A DNA stretch of 64,000 nucleotides from Bog-473 sp963717455 (GTDB lineage: Bacteria > Actinomycetota > Acidimicrobiia > Acidimicrobiales > RAAP-2), in the NCBI GenBank assembly GCA_963717455.1, contig OY970336.1:5456001-5520000 (forward strand), read 5' to 3'. Of this stretch, positions 34,014 to 43,264 are shown piece by piece (the stretch's first letter is position 1; each line of letters opens with the position of its first letter). The notes beneath the pieces were generated by a model. The model searched no databases, was not told the origin of the DNA, and worked only from the letters and a program-made list of their open reading frames with translations. A program made the position numbers and the translations under genes.

Positions 34014-35261
34014 ATGTCCAATGGGAAGGAATGCACGTTGCCAGACATCATGGAAGGGGTCCGCATCCTGGAGGTGGCCGAGCACACGTTCGTCCCTGCC
34101 GCATCGGCGATCCTGGCGGACTGGGGCGCCGAAGTCATCAAGGTCGAGCATCCCGAACGGGGTGACGCCATGCGGGGCCTCGCCTCGAGCGGTGTCATGC
34201 CGTCGATGGGCGCGGTGCACGTGCTTCTGGAGCACTCCAATCGAGGGAAGAAGAGCATCGGCATCGACGTCAGCACGGAGCAGGGACTCGATCTGATCTA
34301 CCGACTCGCCGCCACGAGTGACGTCTTCCTGACGAACAAGCTGCCGGCCGTCAGGAGGAGGCTCCGCGTCGAGCTCGAGGACATCCGGGCCCACAACCCG
34401 AACATCATCTACGTGGCCGGCACCGGTGCCGGCGAGCGCGGGCCCGACGCCGACCGCGGCGGCTACGACTTCTTGAGCTACTGGTGCCGAGCCGGGAGCG
34501 CCATGGGGACCACGCCGACGGACGTCGAGTTCCTCGCCGGCCAGCCCGGCCCGGGCTACGGCGACTCCATCGGGGGCATGACGATCGCCGGGGGGATTCT
34601 GGGAGCGCTGTTCCACCGCGAGCGGACCGGTGAGGCCTTGCCGTTGGATGTCTCGCTCCTTGGTGTCGGCATGTGGGCCATGAGCCCGGCGATCGCTCTG
34701 TCCCTCCAGCTGAACATGCCCTGGCGCCCCGGCCCGAGCAAGGGGGGTGGCGGGCCGGCGAACCCGCTCGTCGGCACCTACCGGACCCGGGACGGCAAAT
34801 TCCTGGCCTTCTCGTGCCTCCAGGGATTCCGCTACTGGCCTGGCGCCTGCAGGGCTCTGGGCCGTGAGGATCTCATCGACGACGAGAGGTTCTCCTCGCA
34901 CGATCAACTCGCCACCAACGCCGGAGCGGCGCGTGCAATCCTGACCGAGGTCTTCGAGTCTGCTCCGATGAGCGAGTGGAGAGCACGGCTGGAGTCGTTC
35001 GACGGACAGTGGTCGGTCGCTCAGGACACCTTGGAAGTGGTCGCCGATCCCCAAGTTGCGGCGAACGGCTACCTGGGCGAGACGGCGACTAGTGAAGGCG
35101 TGCTCTTCCAGCTCGTGACCACGCCGGTACAATTCGCGGGTCAGCCGGCGCCGCCACGACGCGCTCCGGAGTTCAACGAGCACTGCGAGGAGATCCTCGC
35201 CGGCATCGACTGCAGTGCCGACGAGATGATGGAGCTGAAGGTGGCGGGAGTCGTGGCGTGA
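34014..35261 (+). CDS. Class III (CaiB/BaiF) CoA-transferase
   Basis: An intact family member of about 415 residues: GVRILEVAEHTFVPAASAILADWGAEVIKVEHPE, GKKSIGIDVSTEQG, TGAGERGPDADRGGYDFLSYW with the catalytic Asp near 155, and NPLVGTYRTRDGKFLAFSCLQ. The first ATG (34014) has no ribosome site. TTG at 34038 lies 7 nt after GGGAAGGA and is the more likely start, giving 407 residues. It shares the regulatory region at 33810-34013 with the P450. It swaps CoA from a donor thioester to an acid; partners unknown. Confidence 0.85.
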   Translation: MSNGKECTLPDIMEGVRILEVAEHTFVPAASAILADWGAEVIKVEHPERGDAMRGLASSGVMPSMGAVHVLLEHSNRGKKSIGIDVSTEQGLDLIYRLAATSDVFLTNKLPAVRRRLRVELEDIRAHNPNIIYVAGTGAGERGPDADRGGYDFLSYWCRAGSAMGTTPTDVEFLAGQPGPGYGDSIGGMTIAGGILGALFHRERTGEALPLDVSLLGVGMWAMSPAIALSLQLNMPWRPGPSKGGGGPANPLVGTYRTRDGKFLAFSCLQGFRYWPGACRALGREDLIDDERFSSHDQLATNAGAARAILTEVFESAPMSEWRARLESFDGQWSVAQDTLEVVADPQVAANGYLGETATSEGVLFQLVTTPVQFAGQPAPPRRAPEFNEHCEEILAGIDCSADEMMELKVAGVVA

Positions 35262-35297
35262 CGGGAACTTCCGTCATCCGTCGTCGAGGATGATCGC

Positions 35298-35894
35298 GTG
35301 AGCGACCCCGACACGACCGCGCTGGTCTTCAACGAGTGCCAGCGCGGGGTGGTTGGAGACCTCTCGGTCCTCCCCGCTCTGGCCGCGTCAGCCCGGCCGA
35401 CACTGTCCACCATGGGACGACTCGCGGAGGGGGCCCGTCGGGCCGGGGTCCTGGTCGCCCACTTGACCTATCAACCCCTCGCCGGGGGACGGTCGGCCAG
35501 CCGCCGCTCGGCCCTGATGCGGGCGACCTCGGCGACGGCAGAGTGGGGCCCCTCGCACCCAGCCGTGCAGGTCGTCCCCGAGATCGGCGTTGGTCCACGC
35601 GACCTCGTCCTGCCTCGGCACCAGGGCATCTCCCCGGTGCACCGCACCGAGGTCCTCGCCGTGCTCCGCAACATCGGGATCCAGGAGATCGTCGTGGCCG
35701 GCGTCTCTACGAACTTGGCGATCCCGCTCGTCGCCGTGGGTGCCGCCGACGATGACTTCGCCGTCACCATCCCTACGGACGCCTGCATCGGCACTCCGCT
35801 CGAGCACCATGCCTCCATGCTCAAGCACAGCCTCGCATTCGTCGCCCGCCTGACCACGACGGACGAACTCCTTGCGGAGTGGTCTGCAGCCTGA
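35298..35894 (+). CDS. Isochorismatase-like hydrolase with non-canonical catalytic residues
   Basis: A 198-residue isochorismatase-fold protein. The usual Asp in L-V-x-I-D-M-Q is E here (LVFNECQRG). The Lys of the second motif is replaced by Arg/His (DLVLPRHQGISP). The nucleophile Cys of GVxTNxCV is absent (AGVSTNLAIPLVAV). The fold landmarks, including the cis-peptide region VAGVST, are kept. Such variants exist in actinomycetes, and their activity is not established; it may be a binding protein or use another mechanism. GTG 35298 follows GAGGA. It trails the CoA-transferase by 36 bp. Confidence 0.7.
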   Translation: MSDPDTTALVFNECQRGVVGDLSVLPALAASARPTLSTMGRLAEGARRAGVLVAHLTYQPLAGGRSASRRSALMRATSATAEWGPSHPAVQVVPEIGVGPRDLVLPRHQGISPVHRTEVLAVLRNIGIQEIVVAGVSTNLAIPLVAVGAADDDFAVTIPTDACIGTPLEHHASMLKHSLAFVARLTTTDELLAEWSAA

Positions 35895-35921
35895 CGCAGG
35901 CCGGTGCGCGCCGGCCCCCGA

Positions 35922-37397
35922 TCAGGTCTGGGGCCAGGCGATCGCCTTCGTCTCGAGGTACTGCTCGAGGCCCTCGATGCCGCACTGGCGCCCCACCCCG
36001 CTGGCCTTGTAGCCGCCGTAGGGGGAGTCCGCGCCGTACCAAAGGCCTCCGTTGACGCTCATGGATCCGGTCCGGATGCGGCGGGCAATCGCATTGGCCC
36101 GATCCTCAGAGCCCGAGAAGATGCCACCCGAGAGCCCGTAGCTGCTCTCGTTGGCGATCCGGACGGCGTCGTCGTCGTCCTCGTAGGGGATCACTGCGAG
36201 CACGGGCCCGAAGATCTCCTCCTGGGCGATCGTCATGGAGTTGTCGGCGTCGATGAAGAGCGTCGGCTCCACGAACCATCCCTTGGGTTGGTCGGCCGGC
36301 TTGCCGCCGCCCGTCACGAGCGTTGCTCCCTCCTCTTTGCCGCGCTCGATGTACCCGAGGACCCGGTCACGCTGGCGCGCACTGACCAGCGGACCCATCA
36401 TCACGGAGTCGCTGCTCGGGTCGCCGTAAGGAAACGCGGCCATGGCCGCGCTGATGAGCTCGACGCCCTCGTCGTAGCGCGCGCGTGGCAGGAGCATCCG
36501 CGTCTGCATGGCGCAGCCCTGGCCGCCATGGATGCAGACCATCGAACCGCCCGGGACCACGGAGGCAAAGTCCGCGTCGTCGCACACGATCATGGCCGAC
36601 TTGCCTCCGAGCTCAAGAAAGACCTTCTTGAGCGTCGGAGCCCCCTTCTCCATGATCCTCGTGCCCGTCGCGGTGGACCCCGTGAACGAAATCATGTCCA
36701 CCAGGGGTGAGACGGTGAGCTCCTCGCCGACCAGGTGGTCGGACGACGTGACGACGTTGAGGACGCCCGGTGGGATGTCCGTCTTCTCTGCCACCAGTCG
36801 CCCGAGACGCGTGGCGTTCCAGGGCGTGTCGGGAGCCGGCTTGAGGATCATCGTGTTGCCGGTGGCGAGAATCGGCCCCAGTTTGTTCAGCGTCACTTCG
36901 AGTGGGTAGTTCCACGGGACGATCGCCCCGATGACTCCGATCGGCTCCTTCCAGACGGCGCGGCGGCTGAGCATGCCCATCATGTTCCCGTCGGGGAGAT
37001 CGCGCTCCCAGGCGAACTCGTCGATCATCTTCGCCGGCCACCGCAGTGCCTCCTCGAGGGGCCAGTCGAGCTGCGCCGCGAAGGTCATCATGCGCGGTGT
37101 CCCGACCTCCGCGATCAGCTCCTCTCGGTACTCCTCCCGCTCGGACTCGAGCGCCTCCTGCAGCTGCTCGAGGCAGCGCTTGCGCAGGGCACGATTGGTC
37201 GACCAGTCGGACTCGTCGAAGGCCTGTCGCGCCGCGGTGATCGCCCGCTGCATGTCCTCGGCCGAGGCGTCGGCCACTTCACCGAGCACCTCCTCGGTCG
37301 CCGGATTGACGTTCTCGAACCGCTTGCCCGAGGCTGCTTCGACGAGCTCGCCCCCGATGAGCATGCGCACCTCGCCCGCACCGCGCTGGTTGGTCAT
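35922..37397 (-). CDS. Aldehyde dehydrogenase, second copy
   Basis: A 491-residue ALDH. VIGAIVPWNYPLEVTLNK (cofactor segment, near 155), LELGGKSAMIV with the general-base Glu near 255 and HGGQGCAMQTR with the catalytic Cys near 290; EEIFGPVLAVIPYEDDDDAV follows. All catalytic positions are kept. It has no close operon partner; it converges with the isochorismatase-like gene and is divergent from the YciI gene across 202 bp. It is related to the copy at 25879 but without its Gly/Pro insertion. Oxidises an aldehyde to a carboxylate; substrate unknown. Confidence 0.85.
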   Translation of the reverse strand: MTNQRGAGEVRMLIGGELVEAASGKRFENVNPATEEVLGEVADASAEDMQRAITAARQAFDESDWSTNRALRKRCLEQLQEALESEREEYREELIAEVGTPRMMTFAAQLDWPLEEALRWPAKMIDEFAWERDLPDGNMMGMLSRRAVWKEPIGVIGAIVPWNYPLEVTLNKLGPILATGNTMILKPAPDTPWNATRLGRLVAEKTDIPPGVLNVVTSSDHLVGEELTVSPLVDMISFTGSTATGTRIMEKGAPTLKKVFLELGGKSAMIVCDDADFASVVPGGSMVCIHGGQGCAMQTRMLLPRARYDEGVELISAAMAAFPYGDPSSDSVMMGPLVSARQRDRVLGYIERGKEEGATLVTGGGKPADQPKGWFVEPTLFIDADNSMTIAQEEIFGPVLAVIPYEDDDDAVRIANESSYGLSGGIFSGSEDRANAIARRIRTGSMSVNGGLWYGADSPYGGYKASGVGRQCGIEGLEQYLETKAIAWPQT

Positions 37398-37599
37398 GCT
37401 GTGCCCCTTCCCTGTCGGCCCTTTTTCGATGTCGAAGTCGAGACTACGAAGCCCCGGTTCGACCGGTCAAGGCCGCCACCTGGGCTCGCCGGGATATCCG
37501 AAGAATCTCGGGCGGCATGTCGATTTCGCTCCGGCCCGTTCGACGCTCTGCCAGAGTGAGGCGAGAGCCGCCTCACGAGGAGAAGAAACGGAGCACGAC

Positions 37600-37938
37600 A
37601 TGCGATTCCTGGGTTACACCCTCGCCAACGAGTCGGACCTTCCGACCGAGCCGCCATCACCGGAGCTCTACGAGAGGATGGGCACGTTCGTCGAGGAGGC
37701 GATCAACGCCGGGGTCATCGTCGCCACGGGCGGCATCGCGCCCACCTCCGAGGGCACCAAGATCACGCTCAAGGATGGCCAGTTCACGGTGGTCGACGGC
37801 CCTTTCGCCGAAGCGAAGGAGATCGTGGGCGGGTGGGCCATCATGGAGTGCCGCGACATGGACGAGGCCATCGAGTGGTCCAAGCGCTTCGTCAGCGTGC
37901 TGGGCGAGGGCGAGGTCCGGGTCCGCCCCGTCAGCTGA
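37600..37938 (+). CDS. YciI-like DGPF protein
   Basis: A 112-residue small alpha/beta protein of the YCII/DGPF class. The signature VDGPFAEAKEIVGGW is near residue 67, followed by the amphipathic DEAIEWSKRF. GGAG lies before ATG 37600. It is immediately followed (43 bp) by a large ECF sigma factor. Pairing of DGPF proteins with group ECF42 sigma factors is well described in actinomycetes and supports the sigma gene's assignment. DGPF proteins may bind or sense a small ligand; their role is not established. Confidence 0.85.
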   Translation: MRFLGYTLANESDLPTEPPSPELYERMGTFVEEAINAGVIVATGGIAPTSEGTKITLKDGQFTVVDGPFAEAKEIVGGWAIMECRDMDEAIEWSKRFVSVLGEGEVRVRPVS

Positions 37939-37981
37939 GCGGAGCGGCCCCTCGGGTCAGGGCGGTGGTTGAATCGGTGGC

Positions 37982-39301
37982 GTGCCGGCCGCCGATGCAA
38001 CCGCCGCGATCGAGACGGTCTTCCGGATGGAGTTCCCGCGCGTCGTCGCCTCGCTGGCGGCGTTCGTCGGCGACATCGGCCTGGCCGAGGAGCTGGCCCA
38101 GGACGCGCTCGTCGATGCGCTGCGGCAGTGGCCCCGCGAGGGTACGCCTCGCAATCCCGGTGCCTGGCTCACCACCGTGGGCAAGCGGAGGGCCGTGGAT
38201 CTGTTCCGGCGCAACCGCACCCTGACGGGGAAGTACGCCCAGCTGAGCCGTGAGCTGGTGGCGGCGGTACCCGGGCAGGACGACGCCGTCGTCGAGCTCG
38301 ACTCGTCATCGTCCGAGGACATCCCCGACGACCGCCTGCGCCTGATCTTCGTTGCTTGCCACCCGGTCCTGCCGGTGCCCGCCAGGGTGGCACTGACGCT
38401 GCGCCTCGTGGGTGGCCTCACGGTGCCCGAGATCGCCCGGGCCTACGTCGTGCCCGAGCCGACGGTCGCGCAGCGGATCGTGCGCGCCAAGAAGACGATC
38501 GCAGAGGCGGGCGTCCCCTTCGAGGTGCCCTCCGGCGAGGACCGTGCGGCTCGGCTCGGTGCCGTGCTGGAGGTGATCTACCTCATCTTCAACGAGGGCT
38601 ACTCCGCGACGACGGGTGAAGACTGGCTCCGGCCCGAGCTCTGCGCCGAGGCGCTCCGGCTCGGCCGGGTCCTGGCTGCTCTCGCGCCGGACGAGTCTGA
38701 GGTCCAGGGGCTGATCGCGCTCATGGAGTTCCAGTCGTCGCGCCTGCGTGCCCGGACCGGTCCGTCGGGTGCGCCGGTCCTGCTGTTGGACCAGGACCGC
38801 CGGGCGTGGGACCGCCTCCACATCAACCGGGGCGTGGCCGCGCTGGAACGGGCGGACGCGCTCGCCACTCCCCGCGGCCCCTACGCGCTGCAAGCGGCGA
38901 TCGCCGCCTGCCACGCCCGTGCCCTCCGCCCCGAGGACACGGATTGGAACGAGCTCGTCAGCCTCTACGGCGAGTTGGCCCACACCACGCCGTCACCGAT
39001 CGTGGAGCTCAACCGGGCGGTGGCCATCTCCAGGGTCTCTGGTCCGGACGCCGCGCTGGCGCTGGTCGACCAGCTCGTCGAGACGAAGACGCTGGAGCGC
39101 TACCACCTCCTCTACAGCGTGCGGGGTGACCTCCTCGACCGACTCGGCCGCCACGACGAGGCCGCGCTGGAGTTCGACCGCGCTGCCGGGCTGGCGTCCA
39201 ACGCTCAGGAGCGCGCGCTCTCCCGCCAGCGTGCGGAAGCCGCTCGGGGCTGCGCCGGCATCGTGGACGGATCAGCCGTCAAGGGGAACCCACCCGCCTG
39301 A
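37982..39301 (+). CDS. RNA polymerase sigma factor, ECF42-type with long C-terminal extension
   Basis: A 439-residue protein. Sigma region 2 contains EELAQDALVDALRQWP and PGAWLTTVGKRRAVDLFRRN. Region 4 includes ALTLRLVGGLTVPEIARAYVVPEPTVAQRIVRAKK. The long C-terminal part (VIYLIFNEGYSATTGEDW, then helical repeats up to HDEAALEFDRAAGL) is the DUF6596/TPR-like extension that marks ECF42. There is no anti-sigma gene; the extension is thought to regulate activity. GTG 37982 is chosen. Its end overlaps, tail to tail by 23 bp, the coupling ATPase gene, which marks the left border of the conjugation region. Confidence 0.85.
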   Translation: MPAADATAAIETVFRMEFPRVVASLAAFVGDIGLAEELAQDALVDALRQWPREGTPRNPGAWLTTVGKRRAVDLFRRNRTLTGKYAQLSRELVAAVPGQDDAVVELDSSSSEDIPDDRLRLIFVACHPVLPVPARVALTLRLVGGLTVPEIARAYVVPEPTVAQRIVRAKKTIAEAGVPFEVPSGEDRAARLGAVLEVIYLIFNEGYSATTGEDWLRPELCAEALRLGRVLAALAPDESEVQGLIALMEFQSSRLRARTGPSGAPVLLLDQDRRAWDRLHINRGVAALERADALATPRGPYALQAAIAACHARALRPEDTDWNELVSLYGELAHTTPSPIVELNRAVAISRVSGPDAALALVDQLVETKTLERYHLLYSVRGDLLDRLGRHDEAALEFDRAAGLASNAQERALSRQRAEAARGCAGIVDGSAVKGNPPA

Positions 39302-40732
39302 ACCCCAGGCGCCTCGACGGCATCCACCACGGCCGCAGCTGGAGTTTGGCCGGCGGCAGCGTGCCGTAGACGAGGACGGCCCGGCCCCGCGGCAGGCAGC
39401 GCAGGTCCTCAGGAGGCAGGAGTCGGCGCGGTCCGGTCGTGGACGTCGTGGAGCGCCGTCCCGCCGGGTCGCGCGTGACCGAGGGGTGCGATGCCTCCTC
39501 GTCGCCGATGAGCCGACTGGCGTACTCGAGCGTGTCCGGGTCGGCGATGCCGGGCAGGAACAGCTTGGCCCTGTGGTTGTTGAGCACCGTCGCCGCCCGG
39601 GCGCCGTAGCGCCCACGCACCTGAGCCAGGTCCTGCCAGATCGTCACGATCTGGATCCCATGCGACGCGCAGGTGGCGGCCAGGCCGTCGAGCTCGGGGA
39701 GCGGTGCGATGTGTGCCGCCTCGTCGAGCACCACCAGCAGCGGCGGGTCGAGCGGGCGTCCAGCTCTCGTGGCGGACGCGAAGGCATGGGCAAGCACCTG
39801 CTGGGTCAGCGCCGTGAAGTACCCGCGCAACCGACGCTGATCATGCGCCGGCGCGCAGAGAAACAGCGTGTGGGAGCCACCGAGCAGGTGGCGCGGCTCG
39901 AACATCGCGGCAGACGGTGGTCCAGGCGGGGCATGGGCGAACGGGGCCAGCACCGTCTCGGCCGTCGTGTACACGGAGCCGCGCGTCCGTTCGTCGCGGC
40001 ACCACGTGGCCCGCGCGGCGTCGAGCGCTTCGAGCGGCGCTGTGGCTTCGAGGATGTCCGCCACCTCAGCCACCTCCTGCGTGTCGACCCAGCGCACCAC
40101 GTCGGCCATGCTGCGCCGGTCCAGCGCGGCCGCCAGGAACAGGGGAGCCAGGAGTTTGGCGGCCGTGGCGTACCAGAACTCCCCGTCGGCGGTCGTCCCT
40201 TCGGCCTTAGCGGCGTCACACAGGTCGGCGGCCACTCGGCTGGCCTCCCGCCACTCGGCGCAGTCCGTCAGCGGCGACCAGCCGTCGGCCGGTGCGCCGC
40301 TGGTCCGGGTTGGATCGATGCACCACACCTGGCCCAGGCGGGCACGCGTCCCCCTCGTGTGGCGGAGCAGGTCACTCTTCACGCTGGCGGCCACCACGGG
40401 TCCTCGCCACCCCAAGATGGCCGGCACCGCCAGGCTCGTCGTCTTGCCGCTCTGGGTCGGGCCCACCACCACGACGGACTGGGCCGTCTCGGCCGCGACG
40501 CCCGAGTGCCGTGCCACGCCGGGGAGAACGCCGAGAAGGAGTCGCCCCGCCGGAAGGGGTTCCGTCTTCACCACCAGGGGGCGGAGGTCGCGCCGAGTGG
40601 CCCAGCGCGCCCCCGGCGCGTGCGAGGACGGCCGAGCAGTGGGCCCGTTCGCGCCCCATTGCCGTGGGAGGCCCCGGCCAGCAGCGCGCCGCCGAGGGCG
40701 AACGGCAGCACGACCGCGGCGACGCCCGGCAC
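39279..40732 (-). CDS. Type IV coupling ATPase (TraG/VirD4-like), frame break near N-terminus
   Basis: About 480 residues. Walker A VVVGPTQSGKTTSLAVPAIL, Walker B LLVVLDEAAHIAPLPEL, then IVTIWQDLAQVRGRYG and VLNNHRAKLFLPGIADPDTL, the TraM-recognition/TraD C-terminal pattern of coupling proteins that bring DNA to the secretion channel. GTG 40732, 3 bp after the VirB4-like stop, starts a membrane-like segment VPGVAAVVLPFALGGALLAG in a different frame; the main frame joins at GARWATRRDLRPL. One extra base in the C4 run at 40654-40657 would unite them. Homologues begin with this membrane anchor, so a 1-bp loss or error is likely. Confidence 0.75.
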
Positions 40733-40735
40733 CCG

Positions 40736-41115
40736 CTAGCCCGCGGTCATCGCGGCGTCGGTGTCGACGATGCGCCGCTCCGTCGCGCTGAGGCGGTGCT
40801 GCACCAGGAAGGAGCGCTGGCCGACCTTCCACAGGGCGATGCCTCGCCGGAGCTGCGGCAGCAGGTCCGTCTCGGTACCGGACAACGACAAGAGCTCGGC
40901 CGCCGCCTCCAGCTCGCCTGGTGACTGCGCGTACACGACGCGGGTCTCGGAGTCGGCCAGCAGGCCCTGGGCCAGCGCCACCTGCTCGGAGTCCGACGCC
41001 CCGACGGAGCGCAGGTCCGACACCCGGTGCAGCACCGCCACGTTGGAGACGCCGAAGGCACGGGAGAGCTTCCACGACGACTGCAGCCAGCGTGCGACGC
41101 CGAGATTGGAAAGGA
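40736..41115 (-). pseudogene. C-terminal remnant of a VirB4-like conjugation ATPase
   Basis: The open part reads ILSNLGVARWLQSSWKLSRAFGVSNVAVLHRVSDLRSVG to RLSATERRIVDTDAAMTAG, the last ~125 residues of an actinobacterial VirB4-like ATPase, including the arm after the Walker B DEAWA region, which itself is missing. Upstream of ILSN an in-frame TGA follows at once inside the repeated sequence at 41105. The gene is cut there. It is 3 bp from the coupling ATPase, the normal operon order. The N-terminal part of such an ATPase is at 63321-64000 in opposite orientation. Confidence 0.75.
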
Positions 41116-41182
41116 TTCAGTAAACCCATGTCTCTTCGCCAGCTCCCGAAGGGTGATTTTCGGGCGCGAACCCTCAGTTCAG
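41105..41182 (+). repeat. Structured repeat, copy 1 (at the VirB4 break)
   Basis: Block A (41105-41133) is TTGGAAAGGATTC plus AGTAAACCCATGTCTC and matches 48132-48160 at 28 of 29 bases. Block B (41167-41182), CGAACCCTCAGTTCAG, matches 48192-48207 at 15 of 16. Between them CCCGAA...TTCGGG can form a hairpin. The left end of block A is also the last VirB4-like codons. Spacing between blocks is kept (62 versus 60 bp). Confidence 0.75.
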
Positions 41183-41433
41183 GGAGGCAATAGGTCCGTG
41201 TGCTGCTCGGTTTCACCGGCTCGGCCAACCGCCGGTGTTCGGAAGCCGACGCCATGACTGCTCGCAATAGCAGTCGGTCATTTATGGCCGAGCTGGTGCG
41301 TCGCGAAACCTGGACTCGGGCAGTCTGCTGTCTGGTTCAGGGCAGCGCCAGCCGCCAGGCGCCGTCGATCCAACGGAAGGGCCAGAATCGCCTGGTTGCT
41401 GGTACCTCATCTGTTGCGATGAGTGGGTTTGAG
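41116..41433. other. Intergenic stretch right of the VirB4 break
   Basis: The left 67 bases belong to structured repeat copy 1. The remainder up to the anti-sigma-like gene shows no convincing gene. The 11-mer GCAGTCGGTCA at 41270 recurs at 48265, downstream of repeat copy 2, suggesting the homologous block may extend weakly. Confidence 0.5.
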
Positions 41434-42417
41434 TCAGCCAACTCCGGGTGTCGTCGGCGGGCTCTGGGGTGGGGGGCCGGAGAGTTGAGCGAAGCCCGTC
41501 GGGATGCTCGGAGTCAGTTGAGCGAGGTTGGCGGCGGTGGGAGGGACCCATTGATAGGTTGTGTCCGTCTCGAGACCTCCCGACGGGGCTAGTGCGTTTG
41601 GAAGGGAGTCGACGGATCGTGCTTGCACCGGGAGGTACGTCGCTTCGTTGATCCAGATGGTTAGGTGATATCCAAGCGCTGAGGGAAGTTCAGAGCCCGC
41701 CAGCTCGATTGTGGTCTGACCGTCGACCTGTTGGTCGTGGGCAACGATTTGCATGGTCCCGTTGGCCAGCGCCGTTTCGAGTGCTTGAACCTGATCTTGA
41801 GCTGACCCGATGGTTGGGCTGAGGGTCTGGCCATTCGCCCCGGAAAAGGGTGACGCCGTCCACCACGCTCGATCTTCATAAGAGATCACCTTGACCGTTC
41901 CCGATGAGTCCTGGACCATCACCGTTTCTGGGCTTCCATCTGGGCCCACAGTTTCTAGGACGGCCTGGCGATTGGACAGGTCCGACCACGATTTCGTTGT
42001 CGGACCTGTTGCTCCACTGGTGCCGGTGATCGTCGACGTGGCTTGAAGAATTCCAACTTGTGACGCGGTCAGCACGGCGTGGGAGGTATTAGCGCTGATC
42101 TCAGCGACGGTCTGGACCTGAGTCGGGAGGGGTTCGTCGTGGTGGATTGATGAGGGTCCTGGGTTGTGCCCACCGACCGCTACCAGCGCAAGGATCAAGA
42201 CAGCAGCGGCGGCACCGACAAGCGATCCTCCAGCGGCCAGCCAGCGCCAACGAGTGCCGGACCTACTTGTGGTCTCTTCCTCGTCGCGAGATGCGTTTAA
42301 GAGCCGCTGCAATAGGAGTTCGCAATCGGTATCGTCGAGGTGGCCATCCGGACCCTCGAGGACGTCTGGCTGAGCAGTCCGAACCAGCTCGGTCAAGGTA
42401 GCGGCGTTGAAATTCAT
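41434..42417 (-). CDS. Membrane-anchored anti-sigma-like protein
   Basis: A 327-residue protein: cytoplasmic N-terminus of about 60 residues (CELLLQRLLNASRDEEET), a single membrane helix WRWLAAGGSLVGAAAAVLILALVAV (about 62-86), and a large external domain rich in Ser/Thr with VKVISYEDRAWWTASPF and ELPSALGYHLTIWIN. AGGAG precedes ATG 42417, two bases after the sigma-factor stop. This layout is typical of an ECF anti-sigma or sensor coupled to its sigma factor. No conserved zinc HxxxCxxC motif is seen, so the binding mode may differ. Confidence 0.7.
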   Translation of the reverse strand: MNFNAATLTELVRTAQPDVLEGPDGHLDDTDCELLLQRLLNASRDEEETTSRSGTRWRWLAAGGSLVGAAAAVLILALVAVGGHNPGPSSIHHDEPLPTQVQTVAEISANTSHAVLTASQVGILQATSTITGTSGATGPTTKSWSDLSNRQAVLETVGPDGSPETVMVQDSSGTVKVISYEDRAWWTASPFSGANGQTLSPTIGSAQDQVQALETALANGTMQIVAHDQQVDGQTTIELAGSELPSALGYHLTIWINEATYLPVQARSVDSLPNALAPSGGLETDTTYQWVPPTAANLAQLTPSIPTGFAQLSGPPPQSPPTTPGVG

Positions 42418-42419
42418 TC

Positions 42420-42992
42420 TCAGGTCTCCTCAATTGGTGAAACTGTCTGCACTGCACGATGTGAATCTGGTGCCGACGGCGACGCGAGCCCCTCCGCGCG
42501 AAGCGCGACAGCAAAGCGATTGCGCGCTCGATGCAAGCGCACCCGAAAGCCCTGGTGACTCAGCCCCAAGACCTTGGCTGCCTCCACATTGCTGAGCCCA
42601 TCCCAAGCAACCAGTGACAGCGTCTCTTGATCTCGCGCCGAGAGCTGAGCAAACGCGGCACGAACGGCGAACTTCTCGGCAGTTAGCTTGCTTGGATCGA
42701 GATCCGAACCATCTCCGTACCCGGGCTGAAGCGCTGCCTTCTCGTAAAGAGCCCTGCGGCGATAGGCGGCGCGGACCTGGGTCTGGAGAACCCGTCGAGC
42801 GACGCCGAACAGCCAGGCCCTGGGATCCGCAGGTACATCTGGGAGCCGTCGCCAAGCCACGAGAAAGGTTTCAGCAACGACATCGCGTGCCGTGTCATGG
42901 TCGTCGCTTCGAGCCAAGGCATAACGGAAGATCGCCTGTACGTGGTCCCTGAAGAGGTCCTCGAACTGCCGTCTGTCGTCGTCACTCACCAC
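42420..42992 (-). CDS. ECF-type RNA polymerase sigma factor
   Basis: A 190-residue sigma-70-family protein. Region 2: FRDHVQAIFRYALARSDDHDTARDVVAETFLVAWRRL and PRAWLFGVARRVLQTQ. Region 4: ARDQETLSLVAWDGLSNVEAAKVLGLSHQGFRVRLHRARN, the helix-turn-helix for -35 binding. The gene precedes and is coupled to the membrane protein at 41434, the standard sigma/anti-sigma pair. A second such pair is at 48476-50610. Target promoters cannot be seen directly. Confidence 0.85.
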   Translation of the reverse strand: MVSDDDRRQFEDLFRDHVQAIFRYALARSDDHDTARDVVAETFLVAWRRLPDVPADPRAWLFGVARRVLQTQVRAAYRRRALYEKAALQPGYGDGSDLDPSKLTAEKFAVRAAFAQLSARDQETLSLVAWDGLSNVEAAKVLGLSHQGFRVRLHRARNRFAVALRAEGLASPSAPDSHRAVQTVSPIEET

Positions 42993-43264
42993 TGAGGTGT
43001 GCTCCTAGAGGGTGATTGTTGCCCTGATGACCATGATGTGGCCAGCACACCCCAATTCGTTACAGTCTCGACTTGGCGCCGACGGGGTGCTGCCGGGCGA
43101 CTAGCATTCGAACAAGCCATCCCGTGACGACCTGCGTCGAAGACCGCGCGGATCGCCGGATCGACATTTCCACGAGTTGGTCCCGGGGAGCTCTAGCTGT
43201 TCTAGCCAAGAGGTGCCGGGTTGTCCCACCGACACCGGCAGCGAGCGCACCTCAGAAGACGTCT

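Noticed and set aside
40733..41267. Upstream extension of the coupling ATPase frame
   Set aside because: It reads the VirB4-like remnant out of frame and is Ala/Arg/Gly-rich; the membrane anchor in the adjacent frame is the better N-terminus.
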